Shown: positions 12,094 through 23,440, counted from the first letter of the stretch. The stretch: 25,334 nucleotides of DNA from Pelargonium nanum (GCA_036897485.1 JAYMTF010001215.1:1-25334); one strand, 5' to 3'. A program made the numbers and translations. Notes: generated from the letters alone by a model not told the origin.

Positions 12094-12420
12094 CTTGATA
12101 TGATCTCTGTAGTTACTACAATTGTGGTAGGAAATTAATCTAGTTCAACATGTACTATTGATTGTTCTTATTATCAAACTTAACTTCAATTCAAAAGTTT
12201 CAACTCATAGGTAGAGGTTCAAGTCCTTCGATTGCGAGATCTTTTTAGATTTGAGAAATGGCCCCATACGTGAACACGCATATATAACCGGACTTAAGTC
12301 GAGAATATCATTTAACAATATTGTCCCTAAGCCCATATCGAATAAGAGAGAACGAATCCTAACATCACATGAATGGTGAACATAAATCGGAAGGTATAGC
12401 AGACATGCCATTAGACGCAA

Positions 12421-12440
12421 ATTGAACCGCTCTCATACCA
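12421..12440 (-). mobile_element. Remnant LTR-retrotransposon primer-binding site
   Basis: On the minus strand TGGTATGAGAGC matches the initiator-methionine tRNA primer site TGGTATCAGAGC at 11 of 12 positions. It is immediately preceded by ...TTTGACA, so a CA terminus abuts the site as expected at an LTR end. The LTR would extend rightward from 12441. Its far end and any second LTR were not found. Best read as a degraded copia- or TRIM-like element. Confidence 0.4.
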
Positions 12441-15243
12441 TGTCAAATTTAATTGTTACAATTTGTGACATGAGACTTAATTATAATATTAATAATATTC
12501 TTATAAGTTGAAATCAAAGTTTGTTAATCAAGTATTAGAAAACATGTATTTATTGTGTGTGACACACAATAAATTTGATCACCTACCAATCTTGTGATGA
12601 TGGATACATTTTATAATTGGTGGTGTGTGAGCAATCTGCAATTGGTGGTTGCATTTCATTAATTGGTGGAAAGTGAAAACCCAACCGAGCGGTCCAAGAC
12701 TCCAAGCCTTAAATATCCAGCTTCATCATTTAGTAGACACATAAAATTATTGTTATTAATTGCTCCTAATTAGGTAATTTTCTAGTTTCTTTGCACCGTA
12801 TCAATGTGATTTGGTTTGTAGCTACAAGTTAATTAAACAGATCCTCATTAAACACTACGAATTGACTATATCTGTTTATTATTTGTGTCGGTAAGGAGAC
12901 AATTTCATAGTTGAAGCATAACATATTTTATGCTTCTTTTTTATCATGTCAATCTTGTGCTATTTGTCTAGATTGTTGATTTAGCTGCGTGATAAGATTG
13001 GAGTTTAAAAGTCCTAAATCTAATCTTGAGTTTTCGTGTCTTCAATTCAGACGTCGTGGATCATCTAAAAATAAGAATATCGTTCAGCAAAATTCAGTAC
13101 GTGTGCATTGGAATCCACCTCGAACCTGAGAACGAGTTTCTCAATTAAATGATCAAAAACACAAGTTGTATAGTGAATTCGAGCGAGAAATAGCTAAGAA
13201 GCATATTGCGTAGAATGGATCTGTGTCGTCGTGTGATAGACATGTGGTAATATCATGTTGGAACCCAAAGTGATATTTATTTGTGTTGTGCTTGAAGTTC
13301 CTAAGAGTGCTTTATGCGAGGATTCATGAGAGTTGCGCCGCGACACCTCCACTCTTCAATTGAGTGTAGGTGAGGTTTAGACACAATCATATAAGGACTC
13401 GAGGGTCATTTCTGGGGTGTTTTTAAAAATCTCGTTGTGTTAATTTGAAACCCTTACTTACCACTAAGACGTATAGCATGGATAAGATTTGAATTTCTAG
13501 ATGCACCTATCACATTGGTGTGACTTTATAACATGAAATATGTATGATAAAGCCTGCAAGGCGACCCCCACAAAGATGATCTCTTGAGAGTAGCTTTCAG
13601 CTAGGGTTCTTGGCGAAACGTAACACAATTTTTTGGTTTAGGATCCGTCTTTCTCATCCCGATAATCCCTTGATTCGAATATCCGCATCTTATGTATCAT
13701 ATAATTAATGACGCGCGTCCAACCCCTTTAATGTGGCATCTTTGTCCACATGTCAACACCTTATTAGCGGCCGCCTTTATTTATAAATAATTTGATAAAT
13801 CAATAGATTATTCATTGTATTGCAAAAATATTCACATAAAGTATAGGATTTTAATAATAGTATTTTCTTAATTATTATTCAGTTTTGACAAGGTCAGAGG
13901 ACATATGCATTATATATTCTTCTGCATGCCACTCTTGACATATATATGGTGACGGTTTGATTGAAGAAGTGTCATTTTTGTGACTGCCCAAAAAACATCT
14001 AACTATGTTTAAACAAATAGCAGCCATGAAAGAGCATGAGGAAGAAGTTAAATTAGTGACAACATTTCACAAATATTGCAATAAAGTTGATGATAAATTA
14101 AAAATTAAAAACAACAACAACATACATTACTGCAGTCAAGTCGTCATGTCAAATCCATGGATCCAAAAATTAATGGCAACATCAATTTGAATTTAATAGA
14201 TTGCAATGAGCTTCTTCCACATGATCATCTTTCGAAGGTGAAGATATTTTGGGCCTATAGTTTTCATTCCAAGAATAGAGGAACAACAATGTACATTAGA
14301 GAGAATTTAGGGCATGATTGTTTGCTACATATAACATTAGTTACCTATAATTAGTTATCGGCAAAAATTTAAACTTTTTTGAGTGTAAACTACTGGTTTA
14401 ATCTGATTTGGAGTTTAGTCGTAGTTATGGCTCATCATTCTCCCATATGTGTGTTTAGTGGGAATCAAAATCGAATTTTATAGCACTATATTGTTTACTC
14501 AAATTAAATATGGGTCAACTTCAAGTTTAAATATACATGTTTTTATTTGAACTTACCAGTTCACCAACATCCTCCAAATCTCTAGCTACTACCCTCCTCG
14601 ACAAGACAAGGTTGTTCAAGACAATGTCATCTTAGCAATATAAGTCACCCTCCATTATGTCAAGAGGCAATCGGAGGCCCAAATCTCAACTGGACACTCG
14701 AGAACGATACACCCTAGACGACAAGCAATATGAGCCCATGCACGACGAGTTTCACATTCTCACTAGCTAATTACACATCGTCACTTCGTAAACTTTAGTT
14801 TGTAAGTATGAATATCAACTCTTAAAATGAGAGGGGATTCGTTCTTCACATTTTTAACTTATCTTTACTTTATTTATATAGAATTCTCTCTAGTTTGGTG
14901 ATATTCAAATTCCTCTATATAGATGAGATACTTATTTTCACATTCTAACCAATTTTGTAAATACACACTTTACCACTAACGATGTGTTTATAAAATTGGA
15001 CCAACAGTTCATAAACTTAGCTCCAATTCCCCAAGATCGAGACTACTAGACAAAAGTATTTTATCTTGACACGTGAACAAGAAAATTGACATCGTATTAT
15101 GCTCGACTCCGAGTAAAGATGCATAGCAATTCAATTTCACATTTCTATACTATTTTACAGTAAAACAATTGCAGAGTACTCATCAGAATGCCAATAATAC
15201 ATGTGAATTAGCAAATTTCAATTATTTTCGTTGACATATATAA
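12441..15243. other. Intergenic DNA between copy A and the relict exon
   Basis: About 2.8 kb without a gene I can name. The part at 13000-13700 is less AT-rich and reads like decayed transposon sequence. A NotI-type GCGGCCGC lies near 13767. Two overlapping short open frames at 14005-14354 (+) encode unrecognised lysine- and asparagine-rich peptides. The stretch at 14560-14770 is also less AT-rich, without an intact frame. Confidence 0.45.
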
Positions 15244-15357
15244 TTATTATAAATATATAAAATTTGTTGATGTCATCGTGATTGGAACTAATGGTTCATG
15301 CAGGATTAACCACCTATTTATTGGCTGCAACAACGGTCTTGCACATCCTTCTTCATC
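15244..15357 (-). pseudogene. Isolated alpha carbonic anhydrase terminal exon
   Basis: On the minus strand an acceptor (ttattatag) at 15358-15359 is followed by DEEGCARPLLQPINR, which aligns with the last exon of copy A (KGEGCARPVQSLNKR) and copy B (NGEGNARPLQPINNR) except for one extra leucine. The frame stays open for 37 codons to the TAA at 15244-15246, longer than the 25 residues of the intact genes. No other exon of this copy is visible between here and copy B. It is either the last trace of a lost tandem copy, or an alternative terminal exon for copy B. Exon 6 of copy B would join it in phase 0. Confidence 0.72.
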
Positions 15358-15596
15358 CTATAATAATATAGAAATATATTTCATTATTAATTATATATTA
15401 TGTTGATGGGTCACAATTTGAAATATATATTACTCCAATTACATGCACAAATCATATGCTAAAATTTTAAACTAATATCGTATCCAACTTGAAAGTAAAA
15501 ATTAAATATAATGTGAAAATACTTGAATGCACTAGAACAACATGTGTAACATTTTTAGAGTTAAAAATAAATATATATGTAATTCTCAAAAAAAAA

Positions 15597-15611
15597 TATA
15601 TATATATATAT
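15597..15611. repeat. Short (TA)n microsatellite
   Basis: About seven TA units follow an A run, just left of a retroposon 3' end. Confidence 0.8.
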
Positions 15612-15640
15612 GTACATGTACAGTACATTTAATATATATA

Positions 15641-15850
15641 TTTTTTTTTATAGACAAGCGGTACCTCTATTAAGAACCTAAAATGGAGAATAAAAGTACA
15701 ATCAAAGTATCCCGGGAAGAGACATGATAGGATCATGCCGCCAGGAAGCAAAAGAGAAACTAATGGAGGGCACTCCAATTACAAAAGGAAGAACAAAATA
15801 ACTAAAACTAATGATCTTCAAGACTGAGGCCTCCAATGACAGGAAGTTGT
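15641..15850 (-). mobile_element. 5'-truncated LINE-like 3' end (GGTACCGCTTG family)
   Basis: Read on the minus strand, the element ends with AGAGGTACCGCTTGTCTATA followed by a poly(A) of nine bases (the T run at 15641-15649). Upstream is a less AT-rich body with TTGTACTTTTATTCTCC. The same 3' end recurs at 22148, 22746 and 24851. No reverse transcriptase coding remains. The right boundary is estimated from the loss of GC content. A possible short duplication (tttaatat near 15628 and 15853) is weak. Confidence 0.55.
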
Positions 15851-16407
15851 CTTTAATATTTTCATGGTTCATGGATTCACATTTAGCACCTCATATTTGT
15901 AACACATATTGTATTGTAATTGAACGATAATACCAAACTAACATGTGATTAATTTCATCATAAACATAAAACACCTAATTGATTGTCAACAATAAAGTTC
16001 TTATAGCATTCGTAAATTTAAATCCACGAGCCTCTATTAAAAAATTGTGATACAAACCGTTACATTATATATTTAAGATCGAGCTCAAAAAAGAAAAGAA
16101 AAAAAAAAGAGCTCAATCGAAATCATTCATCTCTTTAACTTGTTGGGAAAATAATACAGAACTATTCATTTACTCACTTGAAAACGATAATGGGAGTCTA
16201 ATAGAATAACATGAACATTTTGACATTAAAATTATAAAAATGCATTTATTCTGAAACAATAATTTCTTCTATAATTAATCTCAGCATTTTTCAGCCAAAT
16301 ATTACACTTTGATAAACATCTAGCTGCAACATATTATTAAATTAAGCATTACTAATTATGTTTAGCTATATATTATATAGTTTCCAAAAATACATTCGAT
16401 TGTATTA
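15851..16407. other. AT-rich spacer downstream of copy B
   Basis: No coding, RNA or repeat signal beyond simple A and T runs. I looked for exon 6-like sequence belonging to the isolated exon at 15244-15357 and found none. Confidence 0.5.
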
Positions 16408-19065
16408 TCAGTAATTTGAGAATGGTCCATGGAGGATGTTCCTATTGTTGATGGGCTGCAACGGTCTTGCATTCCCTTCTCCATTCTACACAAAAATGAA
16501 ACATTGTTTATTAGTTCTTCACTCGATCGAGAGTACATCAAATATAAATCAGAAGCGTTTAAGTGTACAAAAATATATAAATGTTTGACTCTTTTTTTTT
16601 TGTACTATTAGCATATTTTTATGTAATAAAGTTTGAGCGCTTCACTTTTACTAAATATATGCATAAATATTAGGTACTTACATCGCCAAAGGCTTTACGA
16701 AGTATCTGCACTTGTTCTCTCGAAACATTTTTTATCTGATAACAAAAGTAATAAGTCGTAACAATAAATAAAATTGACAATGAAAATGCTAAGAATTCGT
16801 TAGAAATAAGGATTGAATTGGGAGCACCCAAGTGCTATTTCAATGTTCGTTCAAACAATTTTTTTCTCTTTACATATTTTAAATGTTTAGACAAACATTG
16901 AAATATGTTCGTGCACTTAGATTTTTTCTTAAAAAATGAACATATACGTACTGTAGAGTCGATGATCCATGTAACGTTTTCGGTGCAAGGTGGTGTAGTG
17001 AGTGAACCCATGTACCGATAGTACGAAATTCCATTGTTTATGACGGAATTAGGGTTTACCATACCCAATTCCATGGATGGATTGGTTTCATTGAGTTGTG
17101 CAATTCGGCCCATCAACTGAAATTTGAACAACATGAGTAAGAGTAGCATATTAATAAGTTAATTAATATGAAAATAATTTAATTTCATGGTTTAATTAAC
17201 TTTACCGTGGAGAGAAATGGATCCGGCGAACCAAATCGGTACAAATGCGCAATAACAGTGATATTGTTCACAACATTAGGGTTTTTGTTGAGGTGAACCA
17301 TATGCAACTCCAAGTCATACCTATCAAATATTTGTTAAGAAAATCAAACAATTGAAACAATGTTTGGATTAAAAGTTTTGAATTGTGCATAAAAATCAAT
17401 AATGGAAACATATTTTCATGTCCAAGCCATTCTTATAACCCAAATGTACTAGTTCAAACTGTGATTTTCGATTTCGATTGCTGAATAAAAATTATAACTC
17501 AAACGTTACCAAAATGTAATGGCAAAGTCTAAATGCACAAATTTAAGCTCACAAATAAGGACCTGATGCCATTGATGGTGTGCTCGGAAGGTGCATGCCA
17601 GTGAACATTGTTGATTGCATAATTAGTTCTTCGATCTAACTCGATAAAACCCGCGTCTCCTTGCCATTCAATCTGTTGCATTCCCGTCACAATTCACAAT
17701 ATGAGTATAATAATGTTTTATTAAACCATTTTCATGACCAGTTCACTTTATTTTTATTGTTTGTACACTTTATTTTTTCCATATTATCGTGCTATGAACA
17801 AGATGTGGTTGTAAATTCTAATTGCAATTAATACTAATTGAGTTACACAAGTAATGTTATTTCTTAATGTAATATGTTGGTTGATTGACCGAAAATCATA
17901 TTACAATCATTTAGCTATATAATTAGGTTATATTTCTCTTAATATTTTCCCCCAAAAAGACCACTAACAATTGAATAAAAAACACCAGAGATAGTAATAT
18001 ATACCATTAAAAAACATATTTAATATGGTATGTAATCAAAACAATAAAAAAAAAGGGAAATTGTGATGATGAAATTTTTCTTCCATAAATTGATTGTATA
18101 AAAGATTTGTAAAAAAGATTGATTGTATGAAAATAGAAATTGTGATAATGATTTTTTTCTTCAATAAATTGATTGTATAAAAGATTTGTATAAAATATTA
18201 GGTTATATATATTTCTCTTAATATTTCCCCCAAAAAAAGACCACCAACAATTGAACAAATTAAAAACACGAGAGATAGTAACATATACCATCAAAATAAA
18301 CATATTGATATGGTATTCAATCAAAACACTGAAAAATTGGAAATTTGTGATGATGATTTTTTTCCAATAAATTGATTGTATAAATGATTTGTAATTTAAT
18401 TAAATATGGTGCTAAGTGAAACTAACAATATCTGTAATATTCGTAAAAAAATACAATAATTGTAATAATTGCATTAAAAAAATATCGGTAATAATTATTT
18501 ATGGGCAGGCCACCAGAGTTTAACCCTTGGGGCCAACACTTAATAATTTTATCCCAAGTGTACCAAATTCATGTGAGTGGTGCATGGTTAAAATCGTTCG
18601 GCGAAAAAATAGTATAAGAATACGAAAAATATAAAATTAGTCTGAAAACACTCTTAGTGTATATAAATAAAATTAAGGGTATAATTAGGAGGGCTTACCC
18701 TAACATCATGACCACTAGATAGAGTTGCATTAGCAGGCTTGTAATGCCTGATTAAATGCCCTATAGATCTCACAGGAACAACATTGGGGGGAGATATATT
18801 TATGGGAGATTGCATTTGTCCGGTCATGCATTTTCCACTTGTAAAATCTAGTTCTTCTCCGGCCCCTGCACGCGTACGAAGCAAAATATTATTTAGTTGA
18901 TCCAATATTAAAGATACGCAATATCATCTTATAAATTTAAGACTAATAACAACGACAACGACCAAATATATACATTAATGCATGCATATCCGTACCGAAT
19001 GAGAGATTTGAATGCAAGGTTACAAGAAGTAGAAACGCCAGAAGCTGTGAGTAACGGCTAAACAT
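16408..19065 (-). CDS. Alpha carbonic anhydrase, secreted, copy B (7 exons, short exon 2)
   Basis: Exons in transcript order are 19065-18996, 18865-18699, 17672-17563, 17320-17206, 17116-16952, 16735-16682 and 16485-16408, giving 252 aa. Splice sites and phases match copy A exon for exon. A signal peptide (MFSRYSQ plus a leucine-rich run) occupies about residues 1-23. Zinc ligands are His103 and His105 (VHWHAPSEH) and His122 (LELHMVHL). Glu109, Thr194 (GSLTTPPC), His76 and the Cys36-Cys198 pair are all present. The oddity is exon 2, which is 54 bases shorter in frame than in copy A. The usual FNY...WGxLxPxW stretch before the first cysteine is reduced to GAGEELDFTSGKC. Catalysis may survive, but the N-terminal packing of the fold would be altered. 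A TATA box lies at 19245-19252. The gene is either a working paralogue or an early pseudogene. Confidence 0.9.
17922..18392. repeat. Direct repeat pair in intron 2 of copy B
   Basis: A unit of about 190 bases at 17922-18110 recurs at 18197-18392, starting attaggttatat and ending gattgtataaaagatttgt or a close variant. A third partial copy of its last 53 bases lies between them at 18137-18189. The copies differ by scattered substitutions and short indels, so the duplication is not recent. Confidence 0.8.
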
Positions 19066-19244
19066 AGCTTCGCTTTGATTCTTCTTCGCCTTTCTCAACT
19101 ATTTGAATTTAGCATTTTTGTTTTATAAAGAGAAAACACGAGTTTGGATTCTCTAGTATATAATAAGAAGAGGGAGAGAAATTGAAAATATAATATATGT
19201 AATAATGACTAATTAGGTTAGAGAATACATTTGCCATTACCCTC

Positions 19245-19252
19245 TATTTATA
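19245..19252 (-). promoter_or_regulatory. TATA box of carbonic anhydrase copy B
   Basis: TATAAATA on the minus strand sits 180 bases upstream of the ATG at 19065. It lies within a small palindrome ctctatttatagag. Expected transcription start is about 19215-19220. Confidence 0.55.
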
Positions 19253-19269
19253 GAGATTAGGCATGTAGG

Positions 19270-22147
19270 GTTAATTTCTTAATTGTAGTTTTACCTATTT
19301 GGCTATTTTCTTATTATTTGCGGGTATATGTATATACATAAGCATTTTCAGAAGACCACTTGATAGGCCACAAATTAATATACTTTTGAATTGTAGATGT
19401 AATTTACTGAACAACTATCTCTGAAAAATAGTATACATAAGTAGCCATTTGTTTCATTACATTGCCCATCTAGTCATCTACGATAGGTTAAAAGTTGTCA
19501 ATAACATATTCTTAGTTGACAATACAGACTGAGTTAGTGAGAAAACTCTGAGTTTCGATCTACACTAAATACCCTACTAAGAAGGGGTGATGAGCCTAAC
19601 TAACTTGTTGTTTACACAAATGTTCGTAGTTTGACTAGAGGAAAAATTAATCTTAGCAAACTTTGTAGTGATAGAGTATTAGCCACGTTCAACCGATCAT
19701 CCATTTGGTTTTAGTCTCGGTGACTCTCAATCACTGGTACGTTGGTTGTGACTTGTGACTCCTCTCAATCACAAATTAATCGTAGACCTGAAATTCTAAT
19801 GTAAAGTTTTGTTTTTTAAAACGTCTAAGGTAAAGTTATAAATAAAATATTTATAAATCTAATATCACCACATTGTTTTGTATTTTTATGCATATCAATA
19901 TTAGTTCATCTCTTTATAATTATATTCATTTTGGGAACACGTATTTATAACACATGCAAGAAAATTTATTGTGAATATATATTTATATTCCATGCAATGC
20001 GAGTCATATTAATAATTTAATTCATATGGGCATATGCGGAGAGCGCAAGAAGTTTAAGCTGTGAAATAATTAATTTAAGTTTAGCAACCAATAAGATTAT
20101 GACATCTCATTGAAAATTTAGATCAGAATGTTTGTATCTGCTCCCACAAATTTATTAAAGCTGTGAAGTTTTTAATATAGTGTCAACTGTGTCATTTACT
20201 CATTGGTTCGGTTTGAGCATCCCGATATATATTACCTATGAGCTATATTTTGTTTGGCAGCCTTGACCTTTTCTTATAATATTTTCATGGAAGATTATGA
20301 GCAGCTATATATGTGGTCCATGCACCCTTCTCATTGCTAGTCTTAGAAATTTTGGTTTGCCTATTTCCAATGCAAAAATAGGAAAAAGGTTTGATCTTTT
20401 AAATGAACTCTGCCTAACAATGAATCACTATAATTTATCTTTAATTTCCATAAATATATTTTCTTCTAATGTCGAGCGTTGAAAGGTGACAAATATTTAT
20501 ATAAATACGAATAAGACATTTAGTAAATCAAATATGATACGGCATAACAATAATGTTAACTAATTTTCTTAGCGTTAATGTATATTGAAGAGTCTTACCT
20601 AAGATTTGACATTTTTTTAACATTTATAAATATTTCATACGTCTAGAGCGATGCATTGCCAAATTCTCATAATATAAAAGAGAAAGAGAAAAAAAGTGCA
20701 ATATTAAAAATTTAGGGTAATTAGAAATTTAGATATATGTGATATCTTTGAGTTGGGGTTTCTTATTTCTTTGTCGTTTTGAGAGTCGGGTACAGTTTTC
20801 GTACAATTACGCCTGAATTTCAAAGCATCGGTAGTCTCTTGAGTTATCACATATTCTGTGTTCTTCCAAAACATCAATGCTCAATGGTTCTTTTTGACCT
20901 TTTATTAATGAATCGATCTTAGCATAAGACTTTCAATTGTTGAAAAATTAAGAAATCTTCTTCCACACAATGGCTATACCTATAAATTAAATATTGAAAG
21001 TTGAAAATTAATCTGCTTGTACAACTCTCAAAATCCATAACTCTTAATTATATTATTCAAATCTACATTAAATCTAAAGTCAAATCGAGAATAAGTTTGG
21101 TTTGTTAAAAGCATTATAGAGTAAGACAAATTAATAACTATTATGATTAGTTAATGATGTACAACTTCACATAAACAACTTGATCAAATGACAAAAAACT
21201 TCGAAAGAAACAAGATTTTTTTTTTTACTTCAAAAACCAAAAATTGGATTCTTAAATAAATACTAGAGAAAAGGGGTCGATTTAGTCATAAAAGTTTTAT
21301 AAAATAGCGTAAGTAGTACTCAATTTCAAAATGTCATCAATTAGTAGTTATTTGAAACTTCTCATGACATAAGACAATAAGTAATACTACATGTAATGAC
21401 AGTTAACTTTTTCATTCAATTTTAATGACATGACAATTTAAGAATGACATGACAAATTATTTAAAAAAACATGATCAGCAGGTTGTTAAAATAAGTTTAA
21501 CTTTGGTTTTTTAGTTTAGTTTTGTTTTAGATTTTTTTTTCTCGAACATGTTGATGTGTGTTAATATTTCTCAAGTACATTGAAGTGCAATAGAAGCCTT
21601 GAAAATTTAAATTGGTGGTCCAAAAGAAGTTCAGGTGTCAATATTACATATTTTGGTGAAATTGAGATGACTTGTAGATTAACTCTAGAGGGTAAATCAG
21701 ATATTTCGCAATCTAAACGAGCTCTAATGAAATTTGGGTCTTCTGAAGAATTGAAGAAGACTCCTCAAGCTTTTCAGATACTACCCACTCGCAAAATTCT
21801 AAGGTCATTTTAACAAAAAAAAAAATGCTTTGGTATAAAATCTATCTTGCACGTGGAGCTGAACATTAATTTTTCAGCATTTGAAAATGTTTTAATGGCT
21901 GCAACGATCAATAGCGGCAGCAACGGATGTATGTCCATTTTGGCTGCAGTCATTGACAGCAGCTGCAGCCGCACCAGATTTACTAAAAAGTAATTTTTAA
22001 GAACAAATTCAACATATTGTGAAGCTGAGAATAATTAGTATAATTATTTGAGTTAAGATTTCTAAGTTTTAACTACATGTTACACATAAAGTTTTTATTT
22101 CAAAGTCGTACACAAGAACATCAAAATAGTATCATTTATTATTGTTC
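19270..22147. other. Intergenic DNA upstream of copy B
   Basis: About 2.9 kb of AT-rich sequence. Short open frames at 20297-20482 and 21580-21813 (+) have no recognisable family. The second is slightly more coding-like (WWSKRSSGVNITYFGEIEM). No carbonic anhydrase exon, tRNA or complete mobile element was seen. Confidence 0.5.
21942..21970. repeat. GC-rich hairpin
   Basis: ggctgcag (21942-21949) and ctgcagcc (21963-21970) are exact reverse complements separated by 13 bases. They lie in a GC-rich patch of about 85 bases (21895-21980) that also contains agcggcagcaacgg. The patch stands out from its AT-rich surroundings. Confidence 0.55.
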
Positions 22148-22225
22148 TTTTTAGGCAAGCGGTACTTTTTATTTACCCAACCCGAAAGTCAAAATAAAAG
22201 TATAAAGATCAAAGATCGCACAATC
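22148..22225 (-). mobile_element. 5'-truncated LINE-like 3' end, second copy
   Basis: On the minus strand it reads ...TATACTTTTATTTTGAC..., then AAAAAGTACCGCTTGCCTA and a short A tail, the same layout as the element at 15641-15850. The left edge is the T run at 22148. The right edge is an estimate, and no target-site duplication was found. Confidence 0.5.
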
Positions 22226-22723
22226 CATCAACCCAAACACGAAGATGGATGATTTTTTTTTCTTTCTATTTTCTTGCTATAACTATGTCAAATTCTTGTA
22301 TATATAACCAGGTTGGGTTATGTTAAGTTAAGTGAAATAGCTTTAGTGGTAAATGTTGTAAACTCATTCATTTCCTAAAAACGTGTGTTGAAACAATATA
22401 ATATATTTATTTCAATATGCTGCACATATTGCGTTACTAGTAAATGTATAATGCATTTGATTCTCTGACAAACATAAATACAACGTATCCACACAAATTG
22501 TCAATTTTAATTTCACTTATATAAGAAAATTTTAGTCTTCTTAGCTTAAACAAGTATATTTAAATTTGATTGACTTTTGAATGGTAGTGAAGCTATTACA
22601 GATTTACTTATCTACCAAAAAAACTATACATGTCATGATAAATATAATTTCATTATTCAACCAGCTTACATCGAAATAGAATGATCAATATAGGATTAAA
22701 AAAAAATGGAAAATTTGATAGAT

Positions 22724-22817
22724 ATGTATCAATACATAAATATTTGGACCTTCGAGCTAGATAAATAAAAGGTACCGCTTGCTTATAGGAAAAAAATGTA
22801 CCAATACATAAATATTT
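22724..22817 (+). mobile_element. Minimal LINE-like insertion with 22-bp target-site duplication
   Basis: A 22-base sequence at 22724-22745 is repeated at 22796-22817 with one T/C difference. The roughly 50 bases between (22746-22795) end in AAAAGGTACCGCTTGCTTATA, GG and a poly(A), the family 3' end. It is a 5'-truncated target-primed insertion. The right-hand duplication reaches the stop codon of carbonic anhydrase copy C (22816-22818), so it landed just past that reading frame. Confidence 0.8.
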
Positions 22818-23345
22818 AATGATGGGTATGTCTTTTCCTAGAAATTCGTCCATAGAAAATCTCTCTTCCATTTTGGGGTTGCAAAGGTCTTGCATTCATC
22901 TCCGCAGACTACAATATTACAATCAAAATTTGTTAATACAAAATTATACATAGCATCACAATTTTAAGTCATAATATGATATTTTGATCATATGTTAAGT
23001 AAAAGGGTTTAGTTAATCACTTACGTCGTGAACGGCTGCACGAAGTATCTCCACTTGTTCGAACGAAACGGTGCTTACCTGTAAATAGTTAAATTTGATG
23101 TTTAATTATCAGATTCAAATACTTTATGTACTTCCTATTAATTTCACGATAAATAGAAAATTTGTACAAAAATGCACCTTCTTGTGGATGATCCAATTGA
23201 CACCTTCAGTGCAAGGAGGAACAGTGAGTGAACCCAAATATCTATAAAACAATTTGCCATTCTTCATTGTCTTTCTTGGATCAATCACTCCCTTTTCCCT
23301 CTCATCTTCTTTATTTTCAATCATTCTCAATAGATCCTTTGTTAG
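22816..23345 (-). pseudogene. Alpha carbonic anhydrase copy C, exons 5-7 only (5'-truncated)
   Basis: Three exons are visible: 23345-23178 (LTKDLLRMIE...GSLTVPPCTEG), 23078-23025 (VSTVSFEQVEILRAAVHD) and 22908-22816 (SAEMNARPLQPQNGREIFYG...HTHH, stop). Splice sites and phases match exons 5, 6 and 7 of copies A and B, and the 104-residue frame is unbroken. Exons 1-4 should lie to the right, but the sequence as far as 25334 contains no HWH or LHMVH exon, no second exon and no signal peptide. A SINE follows 96 bases upstream, then a reductase fragment on the opposite strand. Without the three zinc histidines it cannot encode an active enzyme. The last exon is extended by a basic tail (RKRHTHH). 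Lack of internal stops suggests recent truncation. Confidence 0.85.
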
Positions 23346-23440
23346 CTGATAATTTTGGAACATAATTAGAAGATAATTTGAAACCAATTCAACAATATGT
23401 GACATTGATTATAATTAGAAAATTGCTACAAATATGATAA

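Noticed and set aside
14005..14354. Two overlapping + strand open frames as a small gene
   Set aside because: They are unrecognised and low in complexity (N/K-rich), in different frames, with no clear splice or promoter signals. Noted only within the region description.
21896..21930. Similarity of ggctgcaacg to carbonic anhydrase exon 7
   Set aside because: Only ten bases match and the flanking sequence does not encode ARPLQP.
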